Assembly: GCF_022539665.2 (NCBI RefSeq)
Contig: NC_081333.1
Location: 1,116,001-1,180,000, forward strand
DNA length: 64,000 bases
DNA from: Daphnia carinata
Lineage: Eukaryota > Arthropoda > Branchiopoda > Diplostraca > Daphniidae
Direction: 5' to 3'
Shown here: one piece after another, positions 36,201 through 44,416 of the stretch
Position numbering within the stretch: position 1 is the stretch's first letter
Layout: each line of letters starts with the position of its first letter
Program-made: the position numbers and the translations under genes
The notes under the pieces: generated by a model
The model's input: only the letters and a program-made list of their open reading frames with translations
Database searches by the model: none
Told to the model about the DNA's origin: nothing

Positions 36201-37471
36201 TTGTTACAAGAGTAACGACTCTCTTCCAACAATGCATAATCGCCTACGGTTTGACTTGTATTCCCCCCCATTTCTTTTTTCCCTGCATGTTTAAACGTTC
36301 AGGTTTTTGTTCCTCGCTATCAGGTATCAATTCAACAACAAAAAAAAAAAAAATGAACGCCAGATGAAATCAAGCGATTTGTATGACTAGGATGGCTTCA
36401 CCATGCGTTGGATGCCGTAAGCTACCTGTAAACTAGCCGAACAGTTCCAACTCGCTTTCAGATTAATTCTGCCCAAGGAAAGGTTATTTAAATGTAAATG
36501 CCCCCCTTGGTTGGGCGTATAGGGGTGATAGGCTCTTGCTACTTGAACGATAGCCACGTTCGCAGTTGAATGAAGAAGATCGTTTCTGGCTCACGCTCGT
36601 TTTTCCCCCTTTAGGTCGTTTAAGCGGGAGGATGCAAGCACCGGGTAACCTGTGGCAAGAAATGTGGCGGGCAGCCAAGCCGATCGTCGCCTGGAGGCAG
36701 AAACGCCTCTTTGACGACACCAAAGAGGCCGAAAAGATCCTCCATACCTTCTCGTCACTCAGACCGGCTCAAATAGCCACAATGCTCTTACCACTGTTAT
36801 GCACGCATCCATTCATCGGTTGCTGGAAGAATTGCGCCCCAACGTCCAACTGCCCGACGCTGTTTCCAATTGTCGGGTTGCTATAGCCAAGATCGTTCAA
36901 ATCGCGCGCCACTCACCTCTTGATTTACAACAATATGAGGTGGTAACGACATTGTCTTGTTTTGTTTTTTTATTATTGTGTTTTTAAAATACATTATTTT
37001 TTTCGTGATAGGATTTGCTACCAGTGCTTCAGAAGATTGAAGTTCGTCTGTCACAGTTCATTTCATTGCGACGCAGAATTAACGACTATGGGGACTGGGA
37101 AGGCATTGATGAGTTTGTTACTCGCCTCTTGATTGATGGAAATGTCTCTCTAGCAGGCGGATCACATTCTCCGGCCGGAAAGGCCTTACTCAATATCATG
37201 GGAAGCCTGAATGTAACAAATCATTTTTGTTTTCTTTTAAATGTCCATTTTTTTTTTCTAGTATTAAAATTAACGTAAAAATCCTAACAAATAGAAGAAG
37301 GATCCATCGTCTGGACTACCTTCTCCGGTGAAAAAAGAATTCGTTCTCAGGGCAATGGCACATCGTCCAGGCAACGGTTCGACTTGCAGCTGTCAGAAAT
37401 TGTTCTGTAGCGTCGACGAGGACTCTGTTCGCTTAGCGGGAGCTTGGACACAAGACATACTGTTTTATTGA
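15789..37471 (+). CDS. RAB3GAP1: Rab3 GTPase-activating protein catalytic subunit (RAB3GAP1), 15 exons
   Basis: Exons: 15789-15803, 16123-16306, 16368-16647, 16725-16861, 16936-17146, 17202-17437, 17500-17681, 17780-17848, 17919-18091, 34849-34906, 34985-35347, 35932-36034, 36615-36939, 37012-37212, 37295-37471. Similarity to human RAB3GAP1 runs end to end: DFTSASEWEVFISRLEE near the N-terminus, then YSDLDPVQAP, GVAHLWHEIVLELRFRWEN, LYQKLQMLNCCI, LSDMEAFKAANPG, RLFDDTKEAEKILH and, at the C-terminus, SVRLAGAW. With its RAB3GAP2 partner the family stimulates GTP hydrolysis on Rab3 and acts as a GEF for Rab18. Intron 6 appears to be GC-AG. Intron 9 is 16.8 kb and contains opposite-strand genes. 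Exon 13 shows a 1-base frameshift near 36795; repaired length would be about 904 aa, close to family length. The last exon end could alternatively be 36942 for exon 13. Confidence 0.92.
17438..17499 (+). other. RAB3GAP1: GC-AG intron in RAB3GAP1
   Basis: The frame before this point ends CAA AGT CCC G and the frame after begins AT AGT CCC GAG. No GT donor in the right phase is present, while GTCCCG|GCAAGTGA matches the strong GC-donor consensus and TTTGTACAG is a good acceptor. The 62-bp length fits the neighbouring introns (55-98 bp). Joining gives LQSPDSPEYERAL in frame. Confidence 0.7.
18302..18765 (-). CDS. Probable alternative C-terminal exon of the LRR-FN3 receptor gene at 19009-23122
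   Basis: An acceptor (AAATTAG) at 18766 opens a phase-1 exon of 154 codons ending at a stop at 18302. The product is Ser/Arg/Gln-rich (SRASRASTRAGSQYSSRRSE, poly-Gln stretches, then DHDMDIYMAHNTMRNDLVRL), the composition of a cytoplasmic tail. The previous gene's exon ends in phase 1 at 19655 (HSDRPG), so skipping the 19586-19009 exon would join here in frame. A weak internal donor in that exon (CTCG|GTATGG) would also fit. No start codon context of its own is obvious. Being a separate gene cannot be excluded. Confidence 0.5.
19009..23122 (-). CDS. LRR-FN3 single-pass membrane receptor, nested in RAB3GAP1 intron 9
   Basis: Exons in transcript order: 23122-22244, 21302-20987, 20925-20628, 20555-20171, 20099-19655, 19586-19009. 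The product is 966 aa, all GT-AG with agreeing phases. Residues 1-25 are a signal peptide (WLLVLSIGCWMAAGGVTAQC). A Cys-rich LRRNT follows, then about nine LRRs (LKALALLDLSGNRIS, LSALAFLDLAQNGIR), and an LRRCT with LECDCRLRWVAEWI and closing cysteines. A Pro/Thr/Ser-rich stalk leads to one FN3-like domain (about 555-645, with VVIQWDSETSNILGFRVVY), a TM helix (IIIAASAAICGTVVVAVVIF) and a basic, then Gly/Met-rich, cytoplasmic tail. The layout resembles ELFN/LRFN-type neuronal adhesion proteins (inference; no orthologue named). A 5' UTR acceptor is at about 23130. The gene is antisense to RAB3GAP1. Confidence 0.87.
23130..28767. other. Interval between the two nested LRR genes (no gene seen)
   Basis: This is intronic to RAB3GAP1 and should hold the promoter and 5' UTR exon of the first nested gene and the 3' UTR of the second. 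It contains homopolymers (C run near 25048, T runs near 25332, 27272 and 27790), a TTTC repeat near 26194 and a few CTATA/TATA-like stretches. Reading frames up to 129 codons are present (for example 27556-27945). They are rich in Lys/Phe from homopolymers, lack splice support, and none is recognisable. Confidence 0.6.
28768..31176 (-). CDS. Second LRR-FN3 single-pass membrane receptor, nested in RAB3GAP1 intron 9
   Basis: Exons in transcript order: 31176-30432, 30338-30216, 30128-28768, giving 742 aa with consistent phases. The N-terminus MSPWPCFAVMLLVVRSIGTQ is a signal peptide. LRRs follow (LEELDLSGNFLEEIP, LVRMDLSRNRIRSLP, LRHLNLNYNRLGYL, LRQLDLSHNNFQ, LGWLKLDNNKLDQVP). The LRRCT is NPVRCDCGAVWLWQW to DFC. 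An FN3-like domain (WTINYRQFGSG to GYQVCVHLAG) precedes a TM segment (TTLVIVILVCCCC) and a cytoplasmic tail of about 230 aa. Domain order matches the neighbouring nested gene, so the two may be old tandem paralogues, although exon structure and tail differ. Several N-glycosylation sequons (NMT, NWT, NLT) lie in the ectodomain. Antisense to RAB3GAP1. Confidence 0.87.
31987..32026. repeat. Poly(T) tract of about 40 bases
   Basis: Longest homopolymer in the window, inside RAB3GAP1 intron 9. Similar A/T tracts of 12-28 bases are frequent left of about 40.1 kb, for example A28 at 40053-40080. Confidence 0.9.
33256..33288. repeat. GA dinucleotide microsatellite
   Basis: About sixteen GA units in RAB3GAP1 intron 9. 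A comparable array is at 11182-11209, and shorter ones are at 49-72, 7308-7322 and 11402-11416. Confidence 0.9.
33755..34193 (-). CDS. Unidentified terminal coding-like exon, nested in RAB3GAP1 intron 9
   Basis: An acceptor (TCTTACGAG) at 34194 opens 145 codons that end at a stop at 33755. An AATAAA lies about 190 bp downstream on the same strand (near 33562). The product is hydrophilic, with DCDEVCRCRLNEFQRRSQD near the start, a Ser/Thr/Pro-rich centre and a basic end (AKREIRKAYRRYKH). The base composition is more balanced than the surrounding AT-rich intron. No start codon in the right frame was found, so an upstream exon is required. I do not recognise a family. It could be the tail of a third nested gene or a chance open frame. 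Confidence 0.35.
36790..36801 (+). other. RAB3GAP1: Apparent 1-base deletion (frameshift) in RAB3GAP1 exon 13
   Basis: Upstream of this point the frame reads IATMLLPL and downstream, shifted, it reads MHASIHRLLEELRP. Both halves match the same stretch of the family (vertebrate LLPCVIHAAVLKV), so one base is missing between CTG at 36794-36796 and ATG at 36799. No intron of usable size can bridge the frames. All other exons are intact, so an assembly or sequencing error is more likely than a dead gene. Confidence 0.75.
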
Positions 37472-37528
37472 TACACGTTGGTAAGCATACCGAATATGAG
37501 CGGCTCATATTTTTCTTTTTTTAAACGG

Positions 37529-37534
37529 TTTATT
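37529..37534 (-). terminator. Poly(A) signal of the nuclear receptor gene
   Basis: AATAAA on the minus strand lies about 140 bp after the nuclear receptor stop codon and only 58 bp from the RAB3GAP1 stop on the other strand. The two 3' UTRs probably overlap. Confidence 0.45.
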
Positions 37535-37675
37535 TGCCTTGCTTTGTTAGCGGTCGTCTTAAAAAAACGTGCGCACCACAAATGTTTTTCCAAATCTCAA
37601 AATATACTAGAAAAATACAAAAGTTCTTGGTGAAGGCTTGAAAATGCCTCTCGTTGTTACAAGACGACACGTTTT

Positions 37676-39849
37676 TCAAATGTTTCGCGAACTAGAGCCA
37701 GCTGGTTCAAGCCATGCCTGTAGCGCAACGGAGTGCTGCAAAGCTCGAATGTCAGATAGAAGAGCGATCAGCTTGGCGATAAGAAAGGGCCGTGTTGACC
37801 AACGTTGTTGCACGAAGCAGTGAAACGCCTGCAAAACTTTATCGACGATATCGCGTAGCGTGTTTACGTGACTGGGAAGAAACCCACTGCCGAGTGCATC
37901 GGGCGAGAGCAGAGCTAAGGTTGAAAGAAAAGCCAATTCATCAGTACCGATGCCCAAGCGGAGTATCAGACGGCCTGTTGGTGAAAATAACTGAAGATGA
38001 GGGACGTTTCAATGAAGGGGTAAACAAATCGTTGACTACCTAAATTGGCAAGACGACTTGTTGTTACGCTGCCCAAAAGAGTGGAAGACAGGCAAGACAG
38101 TGTCACTTCAGCGCCAGGTGGGAACAGAAAGGACTCACGTTCGGGACAAAAGCGGAAAGTGACTCGCAAAATCTACGGGAATAAAGGGTAACAATGATTG
38201 ATACAAAATTATATAGTTTTACTTAATGTACTTACCATCGCATCCAGGGCGTTTGTTTCTAACAAATGCGTACGTAATTCAGGGGGTAAGATAGAAACGA
38301 AAGGTAAAGAATGAGCAAAATGTTGCATTGCTTGAAATCCACGCTTGCTGAGATCCCCACCTGGTGGCCACAGCTGATCTGGGCCTAACGACAAAACGGC
38401 AGCGTACTTTTTAAAAAATACTATGTTATTAACAAGACATATTTCTACAATTTGATTTGACAACCAGTTCTTTACCCGAGAAGTGAAAATTTCCGAAACG
38501 GTGGTAAAAGTAGCTGACTGAGCTGCTGCAACAAACCCCATCCATTCCAATACGTCTGTCGGTGGAATCGACGGCGAGCGATGCATCGACGTCGACGGCG
38601 GTTGCAGTAGCTGGCGATTGCGGCGACGCTTTTTGTAAGACTCGTAGGCTAAATTAATATACGCATCTATTGGATGTGAAAAATGTTACGAATAAGTGTG
38701 TTTTACCATCACCGTAAACCATCCCAACTTCGTAGCAACGACGTAGCCGACAAGCTCGGCATTTGTTTCGAGTTAAGCGGTTAACGACACAGTTCGAATT
38801 GTTAAAGCATGTGAACACAGCATCTTCTGGGTTCCGCAAATTAGCTCGCCGGAAGAAGCCCTACCCAAATGAAGTGTCATGTATCCATTGAACTTTGTTT
38901 TTCAGTAAATATTGGTCTAATGATATTACCTTACAACCTTCGCAAGCGACGACTCCGTAATGGATACCGCAGCTAACGTCACCACAAACACTACATGGCG
39001 GCATTTCTAAAGTGCTGTAGGTGTCTTCATCTGTACTTGCATCGCCTTCATTAGAATTTTTCCTGTAAAGGAATGGTAAATTCGGGTTCTAAAACATTAA
39101 GTGATTTTTACATTGCGTACCTTTTAACGGCTTTCGATTCGTCTGATTGCTGCGATTGGCATAATTGCGTTTGATACGAAAGCGATTGATGTAGCTGTGA
39201 CTGGTATGGCTGAAATCCGACGGAACTGGTGGAGTAATTATTGGTGTTGCTGTTATTGTGGGAGGATGAGTGAGGTACAATTGCACAGGGCGTAAACGAT
39301 GAAGAAGTAGGAGAGACGCCCATCGCAGTACAAGGTTCCGATGTTGTTGCACCCACTTGTTGATGGTAACCGGTAGAATACGTCACTGAACCCTCTGTTA
39401 GCTGGATATTAGGACATTGCTGCTGCTGAAAAACGTTACAAGGATGATGATCCATAAAATGCATGACACGCATTCCGTTTGTAATCAAATTGTCGTAGTG
39501 AGTCTCCACGCCGGCAACGCTGCTCGGCTGTGAAAACGGGCGCTCCTGTAGCAGACAAGCTTTGCTGCTCAGATTGAATAACTTTCTTTAATGTATAACG
39601 TAATAGATTTACCAGAGATGGTAGAGAATAATGAGGCTTGAAAACAGCTGGTTGGTGCTCGGTGGCAGGTCGATAAAATGCAGTGAGATTGGCATCGAAT
39701 CTAGGGTGAAGTTGATAACTTGCCGCTAGAGTTGATGATGCAGACGACAAAGAGGAAGACGGTCGGGGAGACGAAGCGTTCACGTTGTCCTGAGAAGTTG
39801 TCTGAGTGAGGTCAATGGAAGCATGCATTGCTTCTGCAATGAATTCCAT
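37676..39849 (-). CDS. Nuclear hormone receptor, subfamily not assigned
   Basis: Exons in transcript order: 39849-39613, 39545-39121, 39062-38930, 38860-38707, 38666-38236, 38172-38068, 37990-37676, giving 599 aa with consistent phases. The N-terminal A/B region (1-240) is Ser/Gln/Thr-rich. The DNA-binding domain (about 244-312) has both C4 zinc fingers: [21 protein letters not shown], the P-box CEGCKGFFRR, then CFNNSNC and [15 protein letters not shown] basic hinge (YKKRRRNRQ) leads to the ligand-binding domain (about 345-599), with [20 protein letters not shown] as a recognisable core. The protein stops soon after [11 protein letters not shown] with no clear AF-2 helix. The second-finger sequence is closest in feel to NR1-type or Knirps-type receptors (inference). 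The chosen start is the first in-frame ATG (MEFIAEAM). The hinge intron is unusually short (40 or 46 bp). Confidence 0.85.
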
Positions 39850-40423
39850 AGTTTTTTCCCCCTTATTTTTCACTGTGTTTTCTATTTCGTTGCGTCCTAT
39901 TGTTGTTAAAAATCGATTAACAGTGTACCACGGCACGCTATTCTTTGATGGTGGACGTTTGCTTGGTCATGGTCGCATGCCAAATGACCCGGCTGCTCTC
40001 AGGTCGGTTGCCACAATGCGGTAAAGAATGGCAAGTGAGTTCAGTCAAAACGAAAAAAAAAAAAAAAAAAAAAAAAAAAAGAAATGGGATGGGGGCAGAA
40101 CCGAGTGGCTTCGTCAGAAAACAAAAACAGAAAAGATGCTAATTTTACCCTCCCACCCCTTTCAACCTACAAAAGCAAAACCCCGGAAAAATTAGCTTTT
40201 CTTTCTTTTCTTTAGTTTTTTCCCGTCAATCGTACGCCAAAGTAACAAACCAGAGCCAGCATTCAGAATGTGAAACAGTGTGCTTTCTAATCGGTATACA
40301 ATTATCGTATGACTCGGCAAAGAAAAACAACATCCAGGTGCTTTCGAACTTAACGTTCGCAGGAACACACATCACCTCTGGCGTAACAATTTTCGTAATC
40401 TGTTTGTCTCCCCTCCTTTTGAA
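39850..40423. promoter_or_regulatory. Divergent promoter interval (nuclear receptor / small plus-strand gene)
   Basis: The start codons at 39849 (-) and 40424 (+) face away from each other across 574 bp, so both promoters should lie here. It contains an A run of 28 (40053-40080). No canonical TATA box was identified with confidence. The nuclear receptor may also have upstream non-coding exons, since an acceptor-like AACAATAG lies at about 39898. Confidence 0.4.
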
Positions 40424-40742
40424 ATGGCTCGACCTTGGCAGTTTCCTAGAGGGCTAACAACGTACCGACATCGCTTATGGATTTATCTTATTTCATCAAC
40501 GGTAAAGGGTTGCTAGATAAACCTGCCATATTGATAGAGACATGAAACTCTTTATGTTTTTATAGCTAGAAGAATAAAAAAAACAAGTGACGGGAGATTC
40601 TCTGAAAATATTATAGCAAGAAGGACAGTACAATCACAAGGCTGGACCGAAGTGTGTGCCAACAAAACACGACGAAGGCTACGAGGACGTCTTCGACTGG
40701 ACCAACAATATACGAAAGGTGACTATTTTTACAAAAGATTAA
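40424..40742 (+). CDS. Small two-exon gene, function unknown
   Basis: Exon 1 (40424-40501) starts GAAATGG and encodes MARPWQFPRGLTTYRHRLWI and six more residues. Exon 2 (40617-40742) encodes QEGQYNHKAGPKCVPTKHDE and on to DVFDWTNNIRK, ending VTIFTKD and stop. AATAAA follows 14 bases after the stop (40757-40762). Total 68 aa, GT-AG intron of 115 bp, phase 0. An alternative form uses the GTGACT donor after IRK (40718) and a third exon at 40795-40866, giving 83 aa. The N-terminus is basic and hydrophobic; the C-terminal half is hydrophilic. I do not recognise it. It ends 157 bp (or 33 bp) from the convergent EB/LDLa gene. Confidence 0.55.
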
Positions 40743-40899
40743 GTTTTTCTTGCAAGAATAAATATCACTTGTAACCCTTCTGGTTTAATGCTAGAAAAAA
40801 GGTGGCAGCAGACGAATCCATACTATGTATTTTGCTATCAGTTGCAAAAACAATCAAAAACTTTAATTTATCATAGTGGAACCATGGGACATCGTGCTA

Positions 40900-43800
40900 T
40901 TATACTTGGTGAACGATGGTAGGGCAGCCTGCAAAACACGTAAAGTAACATAATAATTTGTTTGTTTGTTTTCTGAAATTTGTAATTGTCTGTTTCTTGA
41001 AACTTACGACAGATTTCACATTGCTTCTCGTCTGTATTATCACCACATCCGTCCTGGCCTGTGCATAAAACCTGTAGATAGGAAAATTATATTACGCTTA
41101 CATTCCAATCACCCCTTATAGTTTTTCTCTTTTTAATTACAGCCGCACTTCTGCATCTTCCATTGCCGCATTTGACGGGGCAATACTCGTCGGACTTCTT
41201 TTTTCGATATTCCCGTTTGCATGCTTGTTCTGGCTCATCGCTACCATCACTACAGTCAACAATCGAATTGCAAAAAGCGTGTTCCGGTACGCAGGTTCCG
41301 TCGTTACATTTAAAACTGTTTCCTGGGCAATCTGGAGTTTGTAAAACGGTAAGTTACCCGTATCAGTTTTACCGGTTACAAGAGATATTATCTAATTCCT
41401 CTTTACCTTCGCCATCTTCTACCTGACATCGATCTTCGTCTGATCCGTCGGCACAATGTTGGATTCCATCGCAAATAAACATTCCCGATATGCAATGAGC
41501 TCCACAAGGAAAGGAGCCGGTTGGACAGGGACGTCGACGACAATCGATTTCATCAGAGGCATCCTCACAATCGGCATGCCCGTTACAAGTTAATGAACGG
41601 CTGATGCAACGTCCAGAAGACCTACACTGTTTATTTAAACCGGGCGCTGTTAATTAACCCTTTATTCTCGGACGAATACGGACGTTATTCGTGGAGCATA
41701 CCTGGAAGGTGAGGGGATGGCATCCAGTATTGTTTCTCCCGCATTGCGCTTCACCGGCGATACACTGGCAATAGCCGTCAATACAGCCGGAATTGAAATC
41801 AGCAGCTTGGCATTGAGCCCACGATGTACACGGCTGGCCGATGCTCGCTTTCTGGTTGAAATTAAGTTGGTTCTCGTTCAAACCTATTAATTAACATGTA
41901 AGATAAACATCCACATCCTTGCGATGCGTTTGAAAGAAACCTTTCAGGGTGGCAACACATCGGTTGTCGGTCCAACCGATAGTGAATCCGTAGTCACAAA
42001 CGCAGGTAGAATCGTGGCACAATGAATTTTTTATATGAGCTTTACATTCGGCAGAAGAGGAGCACCGTGAACCAATAGCTAAAAGGAAGAGAAACACACT
42101 GTGTCTTGTTTGAATAATATCGTTTATAATATATTAAGAGTACCCAATCGTGGCTTGATGCAACTTTGGCCAAAGTGTTCAGCTGTTTCGTCGCAATAAC
42201 AACGACCATACACATTTGGAATGATAAACTTGCAATAGGAATGTTTATCAGACAAACGGCATTGATCGTCACCGAAGCATTTGTGTCCCAAGCGTGCCGC
42301 TGTGCTCAGGTAAATATGGTTTCAATTTACTTTTAATCCTAAATAAATTTTTAATTCAAGTTACGCACGTGGAAGACAAAGATGACGACGATAAGGAGTA
42401 TAGCCCCTGCTACACTGGCACGTCCCATCTATGCATCCTGAATTGGGTACGCGTAAACTGCACTGAGAATTAGCAAAGCATTCAAATCCGAGTAAAGCAG
42501 CTGCAATCAGAGCAAAACGGTTAACGGTATGAGCCAATTATATTCTTTTATGATTCTTTTTATTTCAAAGCCTACTTGGAAGACAGGTTGTGGCATTTTG
42601 AGCCATGTGAAATGGCAGACATGTGCAGACGCCATGATGACAAACGCTGTCACGATTTCCACGACGGCAGGCGCCACTCGAAACACAAGCTTCTCCCAAG
42701 TAACGTGTACTGCTGATGTCGTTGTGCTCAAGTGTGTACCTTTCTGCCCTATTTGTTTGTCGTTCCACTAATTTTCCTTTGGACAGACCTACCTACAGGT
42801 AACAAACTTTTCTTACTTGCCCCATCATGTCAACCATGAATACGGAGCTTACATGGGAAAAATTATCATACTGAATTGCAATTTTTAAAAGTTGTTAAAA
42901 CGATTTAGTGTAAATGAAGGTTAAGATTAGTTGTAGCCTACATTTTCATATCTTGAATTTTTATATTCTAATGTATTACTCGCGTTTAGTTATGTTGTTC
43001 ACCGCTAGAGGGAACTTGCATTAAATGTTACGGCTTTTTCCCTCCAATTTCAACCGTCGTCTGCGCAATGCTCTTCGCAAAGCAACGACTTTAGCCATGT
43101 AAAAAGTACATTTATAGAGTGTTCTAACAGTCAATCATCAAATATTTAAAACCTAATTCCCTACAATCAGGTGAACAATTACTTCATTCGACTTCTAACG
43201 ACTGGGTAATGAGCTATAACCGGAATTAGATTCTTGTTGGTTTCAAGGACGCATATCAGGTCTGAGCATGATTTGAAATTTGTAAAAAAAAAAAAAAAAA
43301 ATCTGGAAGGTCATTTCCATGATTCAAGAGGTTCATTAAACCCTCAGAATGCTTTATGGTTGTTCATGTGTAACCATGCTGTTAAGGCTTAGATTTTTGA
43401 ATTCCAACGAGCCGTGGCAAGTTAGGCTACAAAAGAACGCACTACTGCAATGACTGGGAACTTTTTGGTGGTAGCACCCACCCCCCTCTTTACCTAGAGA
43501 AAAGAACAGCAAGGGCGTCGTTTTCTATTTATCTAAGTCTCGTTTTTAGCAAAGGAATCTTAGATAAACCCATTGTACTTGGATTATGCCTGAATCAAAT
43601 CGAGTTAAATTTATTTTTCTACCCAGATGCTGCTACGAGGAATAGAGGAACCTATTCAGCTTCGAATTCACGTGGTGCTCTGTAAGTTTTCTTCCTATTA
43701 CCTTCATAAATAATGAAAATGGAATAGATAAAGTCAGGTGGCGATAGAATGGCTAGCTTAATTTCTAGTTTACGAAAAAATTTAGTTCAGTTCGTACCAC

Positions 43801-44416
43801 ATAAGGAACAAAATTTCCACGTTATGGATTCTAATGAGAAACTAAGCTGGGAATATGTTATGCAAATCGCTGCAGTTGTGTAACTCAGTTAATTACAGTA
43901 ATTGAACAAATTGGGCATTTACTAGTTCACCGTTGCGTGTCCCAATTTGAAAAGAAAACCTACAGTAACGCGCAACAATGGTACGTGTTACAGTAAAGTG
44001 CACCGTAACGGGCTAAATGCTTTTGGAAATGATGTGAACCTTTAAAATCTATTCCTTTAGCAGAATGTTTAACTCGTCCCTGGCCTGTTGTAACTCAAAT
44101 CTGTAAACAATGACCCTACTATTTTGCAAACTACTAACGTAATCATTGACGTATGAACTTTGTCTTGTATCCTCAAGAGCTATTATCGAATGTCGGACAC
44201 AGTAAAGCACGTTAAATAGGATCTGTTCAGAATTGGTGAAAGGCTACCGTATCCAGAGCGCTAAGCATTTCCGAGAATAAAATAGAGAAGAACCGCTGAA
44301 TCCAAAGTCATTTAAGGTTACTTATGATGTGGTAGAAAAAACTCAGTTTATTTTAGAACTTACCGTCATCAATGTCAATACGAAGAAACTTTGTCCATTC
44401 ATTTTCCGGAAATTTC
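40900..44416 (-). CDS. Secreted multidomain protein: five EB-type Cys modules plus four LDLa repeats (5' end unresolved)
   Basis: Exons in transcript order: 44416-44364 (probable), 42767-42576, 42500-42369, 42299-42144, 42078-41941, 41883-41702, 41626-41407, 41331-41141, 41071-41008, 40928-40900. All phases agree and the introns after 42576 are 57-79 bp. The central exons each encode one Cys-rich EB-like module and are phase 1-1, typical of shuffled extracellular modules (LGEACVSSGACRRGN; LGFECFANSQCS; IGSRCSSSAECKA; IGQPCTSWAQCQA). Four LDL-receptor class A repeats follow, each with six cysteines and an acidic DxSDE-type calcium site (DCEDASDEIDC, HCADGSDEDRC, DCSDGSDEPEQAC, GCGDNTDEKQC). 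Two of them span exon junctions, which confirms the joins. The start codon and signal peptide are not found. Likely extracellular; role unknown. Confidence 0.75.

Noticed and set aside
44364-44402. First coding exon of the EB/LDLa gene starting MNGQSFFVLTLMT
   Set aside because: That frame ends in phase 0, but the next exon needs phase 1; the frame reading KFPENEWTKFLRIDIDD ends in phase 1 and is preferred as an internal exon.
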